In this document: piece by piece, positions 34,193 through 43,757 of the stretch | Layout: each line of letters begins with the position of its first letter | Numbering within the stretch: the first letter of the stretch is position 1 | Source: Chromobacterium paludis | GTDB lineage: Bacteria > Pseudomonadota > Gammaproteobacteria > Burkholderiales > Chromobacteriaceae | DNA length: 64,000 nt | NCBI RefSeq assembly: GCF_008275125.1 | Contig: NZ_CP043473.1 | Location: forward strand, 1,984,001-2,048,000 | Direction: 5' to 3' | Notes under the pieces: generated by a model | Seen by the model: the letters and a program-made list of their open reading frames with translations, nothing else | What the model was told of the DNA's origin: nothing | Database searches by the model: none | Position numbers and translations under genes: made by a program

Positions 34193-36862
34193 TTAGCCGG
34201 CCTCGGCCCAGCACTGCGCTTCCGGCACATCGCGCGGCGCGGCGCGCAGCTCCACCACCACATCACGGGACTGCGAGCCCTTGCTCACGCGCACGATCAT
34301 GCGGTCCGCCTTGCCCGGTTCGTCGGCGTCGCGCCGGTAATTGAACGCGCCCCACTCCGCCACCTGAGCGCGCCCCAATAGCGGGCCTTGCGCCAGCTGG
34401 TAGCGTTCCACGCCGCCCACGCCCTGCAACTGGCCGCGCAGGCAGCGCACCGCGCTGCCGTAGCGGGTCTTGGCCAGGCCCAGCTCGCCGGGCAACGGCG
34501 GCTGCGGCTTGCCGCCGGACGGACCCAGCGGCCCTTCGCAACGCAGCGCGGCGGTTTTGCGCTGGAAGTCGTAATCGGTGGCGGCGCAATTGGCGGCCAA
34601 CAGATTGTTCAGTCCGCCGGTTTTGACCAGCCCTTGCAGCGCGCCATCCAACGCGCGGTCCAGCTCTTGCCTGGCCTGGGCATGGTCCGCCGCACTCAGC
34701 GGCAACGTGCCCTGGCATTCGAAGCGGCGCAAGACGCTGTCCTTGCCGTCGGCCCACACCTGGCAAGCCACCGGCAGCGCGCGGCGCATTGCGGCCTCCA
34801 CGGCGGCGGCGTCGCCGGTTTGCCATTTATCGGCAGCGAACCAGTCCACGCCTTCGGTGGTGGAGGTATTGCCCAGCTGGCCGGCCTGAGCCAATTTCAC
34901 CTGCTGGTCCACGTAAGCGCGGAAGCCTGCGCTCAAGGCGGCGTCGCCGCCCATGTCGCGCACCAGCGCGTCAAAGCGGCTGACATCGTCGGCGCGCAGC
35001 GCGGCCAGGATGTCGGCGATCTTGCCCGGCTGTTTCTGATTCAGGTAGTAGAACCACAGCGCGGAATGGCTGTAGAAGTCCCAGCCATCGCCATAGCTGG
35101 AGCGCATGATGCGGGATGGCTCGAGGAAACTGCCGGGCCAGCCGCCCGCCACCACGTCCACCACATGGCCGCGCACCTTGATGCCGTCGCGCGGCGTGCT
35201 CCAGGCCATGAACTCGGCAAAGCCTTCGTCATACCACGGCATGCGGCGCTCGTCGCGGTAGAACTCGGACGTGCCCCACATGCCGGGCTGGATGTAGCGG
35301 CCGGATAGATAGTGGACGTATTCATGGCGCACCAGCTCTTCCAGCGACAGATAGCTTTCCTTCGGCACTTCGCGCTGGAAGGTGTAGAAGGCGCCGTCTT
35401 TCTCGATGTAGATGCCGCCGTTATCGGTGGACAGCTCATTGAGCAGGCCCTGGAAGCGCTGGTAATCGGTCTTGCTGCCGTAGATCACCATGCGCAGCCT
35501 GGCATTGGCGTCGTCCGGCACCGGATTGCGGGTGCCGGCCACGCGGAACAGCTGGGACTGCACCTGCTTCATCGCATAATACAAGGGCTCGACATCGGCC
35601 AGGCTCAGCGGCGTTTCGAATACCAGATTGCCGTTATCGAAGCGCCAGCGGTTGGGGAACAGATGCGCGCGCAGCTCCTGCTCCGCCTGGCAGATGCCAT
35701 AGCGCTCGCAGGGCACCTTGCCCATTTTCTTCAAGGCATACACCGCCTCGGCCCAGGCCGCGCCGTATTTCTCGCCCTGCAGATGCAGCGCCACGGCGGA
35801 CTCGGCCTGCGGCGCGGTACGCGGATACTGCAGGAAGCGACCGGTCTCGCGCAGCGTGTTGAGGAACATCTGCTCATCGGCAAAGGCCGGCTGGCCGGCG
35901 CGCGTCAGCCCCGCCAGGCTGGCGACGAGGCCATCCAGCTGCCCCTGCTCCACCTTCTGCGCAAAGTCCGGCTGGTAATGCATGTTGAATAGCAAAGTCT
36001 GCATCGGATGCAGGGCGTAACGCGCCCAGCTGTCCTTCACCGCCGCGCGGTAGCGGCCAAAGAAACGGCCCAGCAGCGGCAGCGCGTAATCGGCTTTGCG
36101 CACGGAGTCGGCCAGGATCAGGGTTTCCGCCACACTCTGGCGCGCGTCGCGCGCGCGATACCAACCATCGGCGTCGCCATCGCCGTCCTGCGCCCTGACG
36201 TTCCAAAGCGCCGGGTTGGCCGCCAGCGCCTCCACCGCCCGCATCACCGGCTGGTCCACCGCTGCGCCGTAATCGCCCACCTCCTTGGCGTGGCTGTATT
36301 GCAGGAAGTAACCGGCTTTCAGGAACACCGCCAGCGGCCACAGGCCGTTGGCGTTCTGGCCGTCCCATGCGGTCGCGCGCTGGCGCGCCTCGGCCGCCAC
36401 CAGCTGCATATTGGCCGGCGACACCACGCGGTAGCTGAAGCCGTCTGCCTGGAACAGGCGGTTCATGCAAGTCCCGTCCACGCTGGCCACGTAGCGCACC
36501 AGCGCCTGGCCGCTCAATTGGCCGAGCCTGGCTTCGTCGCAATCGGCATAGCGGGGCGCCGCCGGCGGGGACGACGCCAACTGGCGCGCGGCCAGTCCCT
36601 GCAAGCCCCGCGGCTTGGCGGGGGGCTGAGCGCCTCCGTTTTCCGGCGCCGTCGGCGGCAGGCCATGCGGATAAATCGGTTTTTCCGACAAAGCCGGGGA
36701 GTGCGAGGAAAAGCGAGCTGCGGGCGCGTTGGCCTGCGGCGCGGGCTGGCTGGAAGATGGCGCTTGCTTGCCGTCCGTCGCCATGCAGGCGGACAAGGAA
36801 GCGGCGGCGATCACGGAAAGCCCCCACGCGCGGCAACGGCGGAGGCTAGATGTATTTTTCAT
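34193..36862 (-). CDS. M9-family collagenase-like metallopeptidase, predicted lipoprotein
   Basis: The 889-residue protein starts with a signal peptide and lipobox (VIAAASLSACMATDG), then a Pro-rich linker, an M9N-type activator region, and the catalytic domain with the zinc motif HEYVH (His513, Glu514, His517) in LEELVRHEYVHYLSGRY; the downstream glutamate lies in MPWYDEGFAEFMAW. This is the Vibrio/Clostridium-type collagenase family, which cuts native collagen. A lipid anchor would hold it on the cell surface, or in the periplasm, unlike secreted family members. An upstream ATG at 36874 is possible. It is flanked by the kinase locus and flagellin, without evident link. Confidence 0.88.
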   Translation of the reverse strand: MKNTSSLRRCRAWGLSVIAAASLSACMATDGKQAPSSSQPAPQANAPAARFSSHSPALSEKPIYPHGLPPTAPENGGAQPPAKPRGLQGLAARQLASSPPAAPRYADCDEARLGQLSGQALVRYVASVDGTCMNRLFQADGFSYRVVSPANMQLVAAEARQRATAWDGQNANGLWPLAVFLKAGYFLQYSHAKEVGDYGAAVDQPVMRAVEALAANPALWNVRAQDGDGDADGWYRARDARQSVAETLILADSVRKADYALPLLGRFFGRYRAAVKDSWARYALHPMQTLLFNMHYQPDFAQKVEQGQLDGLVASLAGLTRAGQPAFADEQMFLNTLRETGRFLQYPRTAPQAESAVALHLQGEKYGAAWAEAVYALKKMGKVPCERYGICQAEQELRAHLFPNRWRFDNGNLVFETPLSLADVEPLYYAMKQVQSQLFRVAGTRNPVPDDANARLRMVIYGSKTDYQRFQGLLNELSTDNGGIYIEKDGAFYTFQREVPKESYLSLEELVRHEYVHYLSGRYIQPGMWGTSEFYRDERRMPWYDEGFAEFMAWSTPRDGIKVRGHVVDVVAGGWPGSFLEPSRIMRSSYGDGWDFYSHSALWFYYLNQKQPGKIADILAALRADDVSRFDALVRDMGGDAALSAGFRAYVDQQVKLAQAGQLGNTSTTEGVDWFAADKWQTGDAAAVEAAMRRALPVACQVWADGKDSVLRRFECQGTLPLSAADHAQARQELDRALDGALQGLVKTGGLNNLLAANCAATDYDFQRKTAALRCEGPLGPSGGKPQPPLPGELGLAKTRYGSAVRCLRGQLQGVGGVERYQLAQGPLLGRAQVAEWGAFNYRRDADEPGKADRMIVRVSKGSQSRDVVVELRAAPRDVPEAQCWAEAG

Positions 36863-37084
36863 TCTGTCATCCATTTTCTATTAAATGACGCACAAATTTT
36901 ATTGTACGAATTTAAAATCATAATGGATTAATCGTACCTTTATCATTGTGTTTAAGACCAGTTTTTAAGATTTAACCGGCACTTAATGGCGGCAATTTTC
37001 ACAAACCCATGCAACTACGCAATCTTTCACTCAAGACCAAGGCGCCGCCAGGCCATGGCCATGCAAGCGCCGTCCGCGCACAAA

Positions 37085-37111
37085 AAAAAACCAGCGGCAA
37101 AGCCGCTGGTT
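37085..37111 (-). terminator. Terminator after flagellin
   Basis: AACCAGCGGC, loop AAA, GCCGCTGGTT (37089-37111); on the minus strand a run of eight or more T follows the stem. Confidence 0.92.
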
Positions 37112-37137
37112 TGGGATCCTCAGCCAGGAGACGGAGC

Positions 37138-38310
37138 TTATTGCAACAGGGACATGGCCAGGCTGTTCATGCTGCCGCTTTGCTTCAGCATGGAGGTGCT
37201 GGCCTGCATCAGCATCTGCTTGGCGGTCATGGTGGAGCTTTCGCTGGCGTAGTCGGTGTCCATGATGCGGCCCTTGGCGGCCAGAGTGTTGTTGTTCACG
37301 TTGTTCAGGTTGTTGACCACGTGATCCAGCCGGTTGGCGTTTGCACCGAGCGAGGAGCGGACGTTACCAACAGCATCCAGCGCCTTGCCAATCGCATCGA
37401 TAGTCGAACTCTTACCAACTTCATCCGAGTTGCCAGCAGCGACAACAGACGCATAAGCGGTGATGGAGCGATCCAGCGCTTCTTTGGCTTTTGCAGTGGC
37501 TACTGGGTCAGCGCCACCTGCAGCAGTCGTCCAAGCAGTCGTTGCGGCAGTCACGGCATCGCTCGCGTCCTTGACATCTTTATTGGTGCTCGCGCTGGTA
37601 ATGGCCGTCATATCCGTGATTGCAGTGGTGAAGGCTGTTTTCTTCGTTGCGTTTGTCGGATCAAGGTTCAGTTCTGCAGACGCGGCATCAACGGCCAGTT
37701 TCTTAGCCGCGACTTTGTCTGCATCCGTCGGCGTAGGAGCCGCGCCGCCGATGGTGGAAACATCTTTTTCGTATTTCTTGGAAACATTGCCCAGCGCGGT
37801 ATCCAAAATGGTCAAGTCGCCGGAGAGATCAACACCCATAGACTCGCTGGAGGCCGCGCCGATCTGGAAGCTCAGGGCCTTGGTCAGCTTGCCGCCTTGC
37901 AGCAGCTTTTCGCCACCAAAAGAGGTGTTCTTCATGATGTTGGTCAGTTCCTTGCCCAACTGGTCAAACTCAGCCTGCATGGCGGTTTTGTCGGAGGCGG
38001 TGGCCGTGGCGTTGGCGCCTTCGGTGGACAGGTCCTTCATGCGCTGCAGGATGTTGGTCACTTCGCCCAGCGCGCCTTCGGCGGTCTGCATCATGGAGAT
38101 GCCGTTTTGCGCGTTCTTCATCGCCACTTGCATGCCGCGGCTTTGCGCGTCCAGGCGGGTGGCGATCTGCAGGCCGGCCGCGTCGTCCATGGCGGAGTTG
38201 ATGCGCAGACCCGTGCCCAGGCGCGTCATGGCGCTGGACAGCTGGTTCTGAGTGGAATTCATATTGGACTTGGTGTTCAGCGCGGCGATATTGGTGTACA
38301 GGCTCAGCAT
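37138..38310 (-). CDS. lafA: Flagellin, lateral filament (LafA type)
   Basis: The 390-residue protein has the conserved flagellin ends. The N-terminal D0/D1 part includes LNTKSNMNSTQNQLSSAMTR, LGTGLRINSAMDDAAGLQIA and TNILQRMKDLSTEGANA. The C-terminal part includes NVRSSLGANANRLDHVVNNL and AKQMLMQASTSMLKQSGSMN. The middle (about residues 170-300) is Thr/Ala/Asp-rich and variable, with no cysteine. A CGGAG site precedes the ATG. It is a single gene, distant from fliD-fliS but in the same block; FliS and sigma-28 encoded here should serve it. No convincing sigma-28 box was found upstream. Confidence 0.93.
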   Translation of the reverse strand: MLSLYTNIAALNTKSNMNSTQNQLSSAMTRLGTGLRINSAMDDAAGLQIATRLDAQSRGMQVAMKNAQNGISMMQTAEGALGEVTNILQRMKDLSTEGANATATASDKTAMQAEFDQLGKELTNIMKNTSFGGEKLLQGGKLTKALSFQIGAASSESMGVDLSGDLTILDTALGNVSKKYEKDVSTIGGAAPTPTDADKVAAKKLAVDAASAELNLDPTNATKKTAFTTAITDMTAITSASTNKDVKDASDAVTAATTAWTTAAGGADPVATAKAKEALDRSITAYASVVAAGNSDEVGKSSTIDAIGKALDAVGNVRSSLGANANRLDHVVNNLNNVNNNTLAAKGRIMDTDYASESSTMTAKQMLMQASTSMLKQSGSMNSLAMSLLQ

Positions 38311-38490
38311 GGAAGTGCTCCGTCAGGGTTGGTCGTGAATCGGCATCTCTGCCCTTACCGAAGCAAGGCGGCGCGGCAGGCGTGGCGCTTAAGCATTGCG
38401 AAATGTGAAAAATCACGCGCGCTTTCAAAACCTCGACGTCCAAGCGCCATATCAAGTCTATAAAAGGGTAAATCACGGCAATCCATCATC

Positions 38491-39780
38491 ATGAATGGGA
38501 TGGACAGGACCATGCACTCCCAAAGCAACCCGTTTCTGAGCGAAAGCGCCGTGCTGAGCCAGTTTCCCGGCTTCGGCCCGACGCGCGCCAGGCAACTGGC
38601 CGGCTATCTGTCCGTCGGGGACGATGGCGGCGGCTGGCTGTATTTCTGGTTCAGCGAAGCCGCCATCGCCCCGGAGTCCGCGCCGCTGATCATCTGGATC
38701 AACCATGCGCCGGAGCAAAACGCCCTGGGCTGCCTGTTCGACGGCCACGGCCCCTATTTGCTGGGCGACGGCGGGCGGGTGCATGCCAACCCCTTCAGCT
38801 GGCACCAGCACGCGCACTATCTGATCATCGACCAGCCGCTGGGCCACGGCCTGTCCTTCGCCATCCATCCGCGTTATCAGCCGGAAAATCATGCGGAAGG
38901 CAGCCAACAGGTGTATCTCGCCTTGCAGGAGTTTTTCCTGCGCTGGCCGCGCTACCGCCAGCAGGCATGCTATCTATTCGGCCTGGGACAGGCCTGCCAC
39001 ACCATTGCCCACTTGGCTCGCCGCATTCTAGACGGCAACCAGTGCGGCCAGCCGCAAATCCATCTGTTGGGCCTCGGCCTGGGCAATGCCTGGCTGGCGC
39101 CCGAGATTCAACTGCAGAGCGAAATCGAATTCGCTGCCCAGCACCGGCTGATCCGCGGCGACGAATTGGGCAAGGCTCAGGCCCTGCTGCAGGACTTCCG
39201 GCAAGTCCTGGCATCCACATCGCCGCTGCGCCAACAACGCAGCACCCGGCTGGCCCTGGAGCTGGAAGCCTATCTGGAGCGCTGCAGCGGCCGCGACGCC
39301 CGAGACATCCGCCAGCCGCCGCGCCGCGCCGCCTCGCGCCTGGCCGACTTTCTGGACAAGCCCGGCACGCGCCAGGCGCTGCACATCGACCCTCGCGCCC
39401 AGGCCAGCACCGCGCCCTGGCCCCAATCATCCTGGCTGGAGTCCCCCAGCGCCCTCTTTCCTCCCTTGCTGGAGAAGCTGAACATCCTGTTCTTCCACGG
39501 CGAATACGGCATGCTGGGCAACCATCTTGGACTCGATGTCTGGCTGAACACCCTGCTCTGGAGCCAGGCGGAAGCGTTCCGTCAGCAAAAACCGACAGAG
39601 TGGCGCCCCTACGGACTGCCGGCCGGCACCATCCGCAGGCTGAGCGGCCTCAGCCATGTGCTCATCCACAACTCCGGCCAACACATCGCCCGCGATCAAC
39701 CGGCCAATGCGCTGGCCATGCTGCGCCAGTATCTGCAGACCAAGGAAGCGATCGCCTACCCTGCGCCCTACATCATTTGA
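38491..39780 (+). CDS. Serine-carboxypeptidase (S10)-fold protein with degenerate catalytic residues
   Basis: The 429-residue protein follows family S10 along its length: LYFWFSEA (residues 50-57), PLIIWINHAPEQNAL (65-79) where S10 has WLNGGPGCSSL, NPFSWHQHAHYLIIDQPLGH near 100, and LSHVLIHNSGQHIARDQPAN near the end. The nucleophile motif GESYAGH reads GLGQACH (164-170), so Ser is Gly; the Asp site (GDxD) reads GEYG (337-340); only His398 remains. The oxyanion glycines are also lost. No signal peptide is visible, although S10 enzymes are normally exported. It is likely a pseudoenzyme or has a new activity. ATGs at 38500 and 38512 are alternative starts. Confidence 0.7.
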   Translation: MNGMDRTMHSQSNPFLSESAVLSQFPGFGPTRARQLAGYLSVGDDGGGWLYFWFSEAAIAPESAPLIIWINHAPEQNALGCLFDGHGPYLLGDGGRVHANPFSWHQHAHYLIIDQPLGHGLSFAIHPRYQPENHAEGSQQVYLALQEFFLRWPRYRQQACYLFGLGQACHTIAHLARRILDGNQCGQPQIHLLGLGLGNAWLAPEIQLQSEIEFAAQHRLIRGDELGKAQALLQDFRQVLASTSPLRQQRSTRLALELEAYLERCSGRDARDIRQPPRRAASRLADFLDKPGTRQALHIDPRAQASTAPWPQSSWLESPSALFPPLLEKLNILFFHGEYGMLGNHLGLDVWLNTLLWSQAEAFRQQKPTEWRPYGLPAGTIRRLSGLSHVLIHNSGQHIARDQPANALAMLRQYLQTKEAIAYPAPYII

Positions 39781-39858
39781 AGCGGCGCCAGGACAAAATG
39801 CTTGACTCGACAGCTCAACCAAAATCAAATGGCATGTCCAACCAATAAAGACCATGCC

Positions 39859-41247
39859 ATGTCCTCTCTCGATGCCATCCAACACCTCTGGCGCCACTGC
39901 GCGCTGGATCCCGCCTGGCTGCCGCAACTGCGGCTGAGCGGCCACGGTCCCATTCTGCCCTCCTCCTTCGCGCTGGATGCCGCCGCCCAAGCCTGTCTTG
40001 CCGCCAGCGGACTGGCCGCCGCCTCCTTCCATCACCTGCGCAGCGGCGAAAAGCAAACGGTGGCCGTGGACCTGCGCCATGCCGTGGCAGAGTTCCGCAG
40101 CGAGCATTACCTGCGGGTGGACGGCAGCCAGCCGGCCGACCCCTGGGACAAGATCGCCGGCATCTATCGTTGCGGCGACGGCCGCTGGCTACGCATCCAT
40201 ACCAATTTCCCGCACCACTGCCAGGGCGTGCTGCGGCTGCTGCAATGCGAGTACGACAAGACCGCGGTGGCCGAGGCGCTGCAGGACTGGAAAGCCTTTG
40301 ACTTCGAGGACGCCGCCGCCTCCCATGGCCTGGTGGCCACGGCGCTGCGCAGCTTCGAGGAATGGGATGCCCATCCTCAAGGGGTGGCCGTGGCGGCACA
40401 GCCGGTGTTCTCCATCAGCCGCATCGGCGATGCACCACCGCAGGCCCTGCCCGCCGCCGACCGCCCCTTGGGCGGCGTGCGCGCGCTGGACCTGAGCCGC
40501 ATCATCGCCGGCCCGCTGGGCGGCCGCGTGCTGGCGGCCCATGGCGCGGACGTGCTGCACATCACGTCTCCCCGCCTGCCCACCATTCCCACGCTGGACA
40601 TGGACATGGGCCGCGGCAAACGCAATGCGCAGCTGGACCTGGACCAAGCGGACGGTTGCGCGGCACTGCGCCGCCTACTGGCCGACGCCCACATCTTCCT
40701 CCAGGGCTACCGCCCCGGCGGGCTGGCGGAGCGGGGCTTCTCTCCGGAAGACGCCGCCCGCGCGCGGCCCGGCATCGTTTATGTCTCCCTCAGCGCCTAC
40801 GGCAAGCAAGGCCCGTGGGCCGGACGCCGCGGTTTCGATTCGCTGACACAGACGGCCAGCGGCTTCAATATTGCCGAGGCCGCCGCGGCGGGATCGGACA
40901 CGCCGCGCGCCTTCCCCGCCCAGGCCCTGGATCACATCGCCGGCTATTTCGCGGCCTTAGGCGCGCTCGCCGCCTTGCACCGCCAGCAGCAAGAAGGCGG
41001 CAGCTGGCATGTGGAGGTTTCGCTGGCGCAAGCCGGCCACTGGCTGCGCGGTCTGGGACGGGTGGAAGGCGCGATGGGCCTGGCCGTGCCGGCGCTGGAC
41101 GACGTGCGCCCCTGGCTGGAAGAGTCGGACTCCGGCTTTGGCCGCCTGCTGGCGGTGAGCCATGCGACCAGGCTGTCGCTGACGCCCGCGCGCTGGACGC
41201 TGCCATCCATGCCGCTGGACAGCCACGCGCCGGCATGGGCTGTCTGA
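39859..41247 (+). CDS. CaiB/BaiF (family III) CoA-transferase
   Basis: The 462-residue protein has a fused arrangement: an N-terminal lobe (SEHYLRVDGSQPADPWDKIA; CGDGRWLRIHTNFPHHCQGV) before the classical lobe with VRALDLSRIIAGPLGGRVLA, HGADVLHITSP, GRGKRNAQLDL and ADAHIFLQGYRPGGLAERGF. A likely catalytic Asp is kept in QALDHIAGYFAA near residue 360. Such enzymes move CoA between carboxylic acids or epimerise alpha-methylacyl-CoA; the substrate is unknown. It lies 78 bases after the S10-like gene and 90 before an MFS transporter on the same strand. Confidence 0.85.
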   Translation: MSSLDAIQHLWRHCALDPAWLPQLRLSGHGPILPSSFALDAAAQACLAASGLAAASFHHLRSGEKQTVAVDLRHAVAEFRSEHYLRVDGSQPADPWDKIAGIYRCGDGRWLRIHTNFPHHCQGVLRLLQCEYDKTAVAEALQDWKAFDFEDAAASHGLVATALRSFEEWDAHPQGVAVAAQPVFSISRIGDAPPQALPAADRPLGGVRALDLSRIIAGPLGGRVLAAHGADVLHITSPRLPTIPTLDMDMGRGKRNAQLDLDQADGCAALRRLLADAHIFLQGYRPGGLAERGFSPEDAARARPGIVYVSLSAYGKQGPWAGRRGFDSLTQTASGFNIAEAAAAGSDTPRAFPAQALDHIAGYFAALGALAALHRQQQEGGSWHVEVSLAQAGHWLRGLGRVEGAMGLAVPALDDVRPWLEESDSGFGRLLAVSHATRLSLTPARWTLPSMPLDSHAPAWAV

Positions 41248-41337
41248 AAAGACAGGTTTCTTGTCGGGGAGGCTCGCAGAAACTGACGGGGTATCGCGCC
41301 GCCGCCCGGGCGGCGCCCTTCCCGCGCCGAGGCCTGC

Positions 41338-42528
41338 ATGAAAACCAACAAATACCTGATCGAAACATTGCTGTTCGCCAGCTATGCGCTGTTCGGCATG
41401 AGCTGGGCAGCCGGCAGCGCCTTCATTCCGCAAATCATGCGCGACATGGGCATCCATGACCTGGCTGCCGGCTCGCACATCAGCAACGCGGTGGCGGCGG
41501 CCAAGCTGCTGGGCTCCTTCATCGCCGCCGCCATCCTGGCGCGGCTGTTGGCCAAGCGCGCGGTGGCGCTAGCCCTGGCGTTGATGTCGCTGGGTGCGCT
41601 CATTCCCTTCGTCCAGCACTACCCCGCGCTCTTGCTGCTGCGTTTCCTCACCGGTCTGGGCGGCGCGCTGGTGGTGGTGTATTTCGCGCCCATCGTGATG
41701 CTGTGGTTCGAGCCGCGCGAGCGCGCTGTAGTCAACGGGCTGAATTCGGTCGCCTTCAATGTCGGCACCGCCGCGGCGATGTTCGGCCTGCCCGCCCTGC
41801 TGCAATGGACGGGCGGCTGGCGCACAGCCCTGCTGTGCATCTCGCTGGGCAGCGCGCTTTGCCTCGCCCTGTGGCTGGCGTTCGGCGCGGACGGCGTCGC
41901 CTCCGACAACGCCGACGAAACGCCCTACACCCTGCGCCAGGGCTTGTCCGAGCGCTTCAACTGGCTGCTGGCCCTGACCTACAGCGGCACGCTGGCCTTC
42001 TATGTCTTGCTGTTCGGTTTCTACCAGAACGCCGGCATCCGCCAGGCCAAGCTGGTAGTGCTGGCCGGCCTGTTCGGCGCGGCGGCCGGCATCTGGCTGG
42101 CGAAGAGAATGAGCCGGCGGCTGCCCTTGCTGCAGGTCTCGGGCTTGCTGCAACTTTTGGCCATCATCGGCCTGCACGCCCAGCTGTGGGGCTGGAGCGA
42201 CGACGAGCGCCTGGTCTCCGCCAGCGCGCTGGCGGCCGGCTTCTTCATTTTCCTGCCCATCGCCAGCCTGATCACGCTGGCGCAGGAACAACCCGGCATG
42301 ACGCCGCGAAAAGTGGCCGTCACCTTCAGCCTGTTCTGGTTCCTGAGTTATCTGGTGGCCACCGTGGCGCCCTATGTCTTCGGCCTGTTGGTGGACATGC
42401 GGCATGGCGACTACGACTGGGCGACGGCTTTTGCCGCGGCCTTGTCGTCCACCTTCCTGATAGGTTCCCTGCTATTGCCGGAAACGGCCCGCGCGCCCGC
42501 GCGCGGCGCGGCGGCGCAAACCACCTGA
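41338..42528 (+). CDS. MFS transporter
   Basis: The 396-residue protein has about twelve membrane segments, with the MFS motif-A-like loop [11 protein letters not shown] near residue 65 and [20 protein letters not shown] near 100. It belongs to the nitrate/cyanate-like or drug exporter side of the family; substrate and direction cannot be read from sequence. A GAGG site precedes the ATG. Placed after the S10-like and CoA-transferase genes, it may move the substrate or product of that pathway. Confidence 0.88.
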   Translation: MKTNKYLIETLLFASYALFGMSWAAGSAFIPQIMRDMGIHDLAAGSHISNAVAAAKLLGSFIAAAILARLLAKRAVALALALMSLGALIPFVQHYPALLLLRFLTGLGGALVVVYFAPIVMLWFEPRERAVVNGLNSVAFNVGTAAAMFGLPALLQWTGGWRTALLCISLGSALCLALWLAFGADGVASDNADETPYTLRQGLSERFNWLLALTYSGTLAFYVLLFGFYQNAGIRQAKLVVLAGLFGAAAGIWLAKRMSRRLPLLQVSGLLQLLAIIGLHAQLWGWSDDERLVSASALAAGFFIFLPIASLITLAQEQPGMTPRKVAVTFSLFWFLSYLVATVAPYVFGLLVDMRHGDYDWATAFAAALSSTFLIGSLLLPETARAPARGAAAQTT

Positions 42529-42650
42529 GCCGGCCCTGGGTGCCGCCGACGAAAACGCGTTGAAGCGTTTAGCCCAAGGCGCCCCGGCGCAGGCCGTGCA
42601 AGTCGCGCGGCCAGGCGGCGCAAGGCCGGATCAGGGCCTGGCAGCGGGCA

Positions 42651-43562
42651 TTAATGGTCGGCCTGGGTAATCAGCTTCAAGGGCACGGCGATGTAGGTAT
42701 CCACGCCTTGCCCCGCCGCCAGCCGCTTGGCGGCCTGAATGCCGTAACGTCCCATCAGGCCCGGCTGCTGCCGCACCGTGGCGGCCAGCTCGCCTGCCTT
42801 CACCGCCGCCACGGCCTCGGGAATCGCATCGAATCCCACGACCGCCACATTGCGCCGCCCGGCGTGGCGCAAGGCCGCGACCGCGCCCAGCGCCATCTCG
42901 TCGTTCTGCGCGAATACGGCTCGGATATCGGGATACTGGCGCAACAGGCTGGCCATTTCCCGCTGGCCCTTGCCGCGGTCGAAATCCGCGCCGCGTCGGG
43001 TCAGCAAGGCCGCGTCGGCATGGCCGCTCAAGGCCTGCCGCAAGCCGGCGTCTCTATCGTGAGCGACCGAGGACCCGGCCGTGCCGGTCAACTCGGCGAT
43101 GCGGCCGCGCGCGCCCAGCCTGCTCATCAGGTATTGGCCAACCAGCATGCCGCCTGCGATGTTGTCGGATTCGATATGCGAGCTAAGCGGCTCGCCATGG
43201 AGGCTGCGATCCAGCGACACTACCTTGACGCCGCCGGCTACCGCCTGGCGCACCGCCGCGGTCACGGCCTGAGCGCCCACCGGGTTCAACAGGATCACCG
43301 CCACCCGGCGCTTCGCCAGCGCCGCGATCTGCTCGCTCTGCCTGGCCGGGTCGTCGCCCGCATCCAGCACGGTGAGCGCCACGCCCTGCTTGGCGGCCTC
43401 GGCCAGCGCGCCGTCGCGCAGCTCCTGGAAAAACGGATTGCGCAAATTCGATAGCGCCAGCGCCACGCGCACTTCAGCCTGCTCTTGCGCATCGCCGCCG
43501 CCGCATCCCGCCAAGCCGACGCACAGCATGATGAATCCTAGGCATTTGAAGATGCATTTCAT
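42651..43562 (-). CDS. RbsB-like sugar-binding lipoprotein, orphan
   Basis: The 303-residue protein starts with a lipobox signal (MKCIFKCLGFIMLCVGLAGC) and has the type I periplasmic-binding fold of ribose/galactose-binding proteins: VALALSNLRNPFFQELRDGA, LVNPVGAQAV-like VILLNPVGAQAVTAAVRQAV, HIESDNIAGGMLVGQYLMSR and AVFAQNDEMALGAVAALRHA. No permease or ATPase gene is adjacent, so it may serve a transporter encoded elsewhere or a sensor. Longer upstream starts (to 43739) give no signal peptide and are unlikely. Confidence 0.85.
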   Translation of the reverse strand: MKCIFKCLGFIMLCVGLAGCGGGDAQEQAEVRVALALSNLRNPFFQELRDGALAEAAKQGVALTVLDAGDDPARQSEQIAALAKRRVAVILLNPVGAQAVTAAVRQAVAGGVKVVSLDRSLHGEPLSSHIESDNIAGGMLVGQYLMSRLGARGRIAELTGTAGSSVAHDRDAGLRQALSGHADAALLTRRGADFDRGKGQREMASLLRQYPDIRAVFAQNDEMALGAVAALRHAGRRNVAVVGFDAIPEAVAAVKAGELAATVRQQPGLMGRYGIQAAKRLAAGQGVDTYIAVPLKLITQADH

Positions 43563-43757
43563 GTCCAGCTTCCTATCTGACGGCGGCGATGAGGCAAATC
43601 CGCTCACGATAGCCATCGCGCGTGAAAGAAATATGTCGCGTCGCCGCCGGCGAGGGCGGACGCCCACCGGGACAACATGCAAACATACCGCCCCGACCCG
43701 GCGCGCATGACGGGAAAATGTCCACTCGTGCAAATTCACGCGGCCAGCGCCGCCCTG

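Noticed and set aside
38335..38360. GCCGATT before flagellin as a sigma-28 -10 box
   Set aside because: No TAAA-type -35 element lies about 15 bases upstream; the nearest TAAG is only a few bases away.
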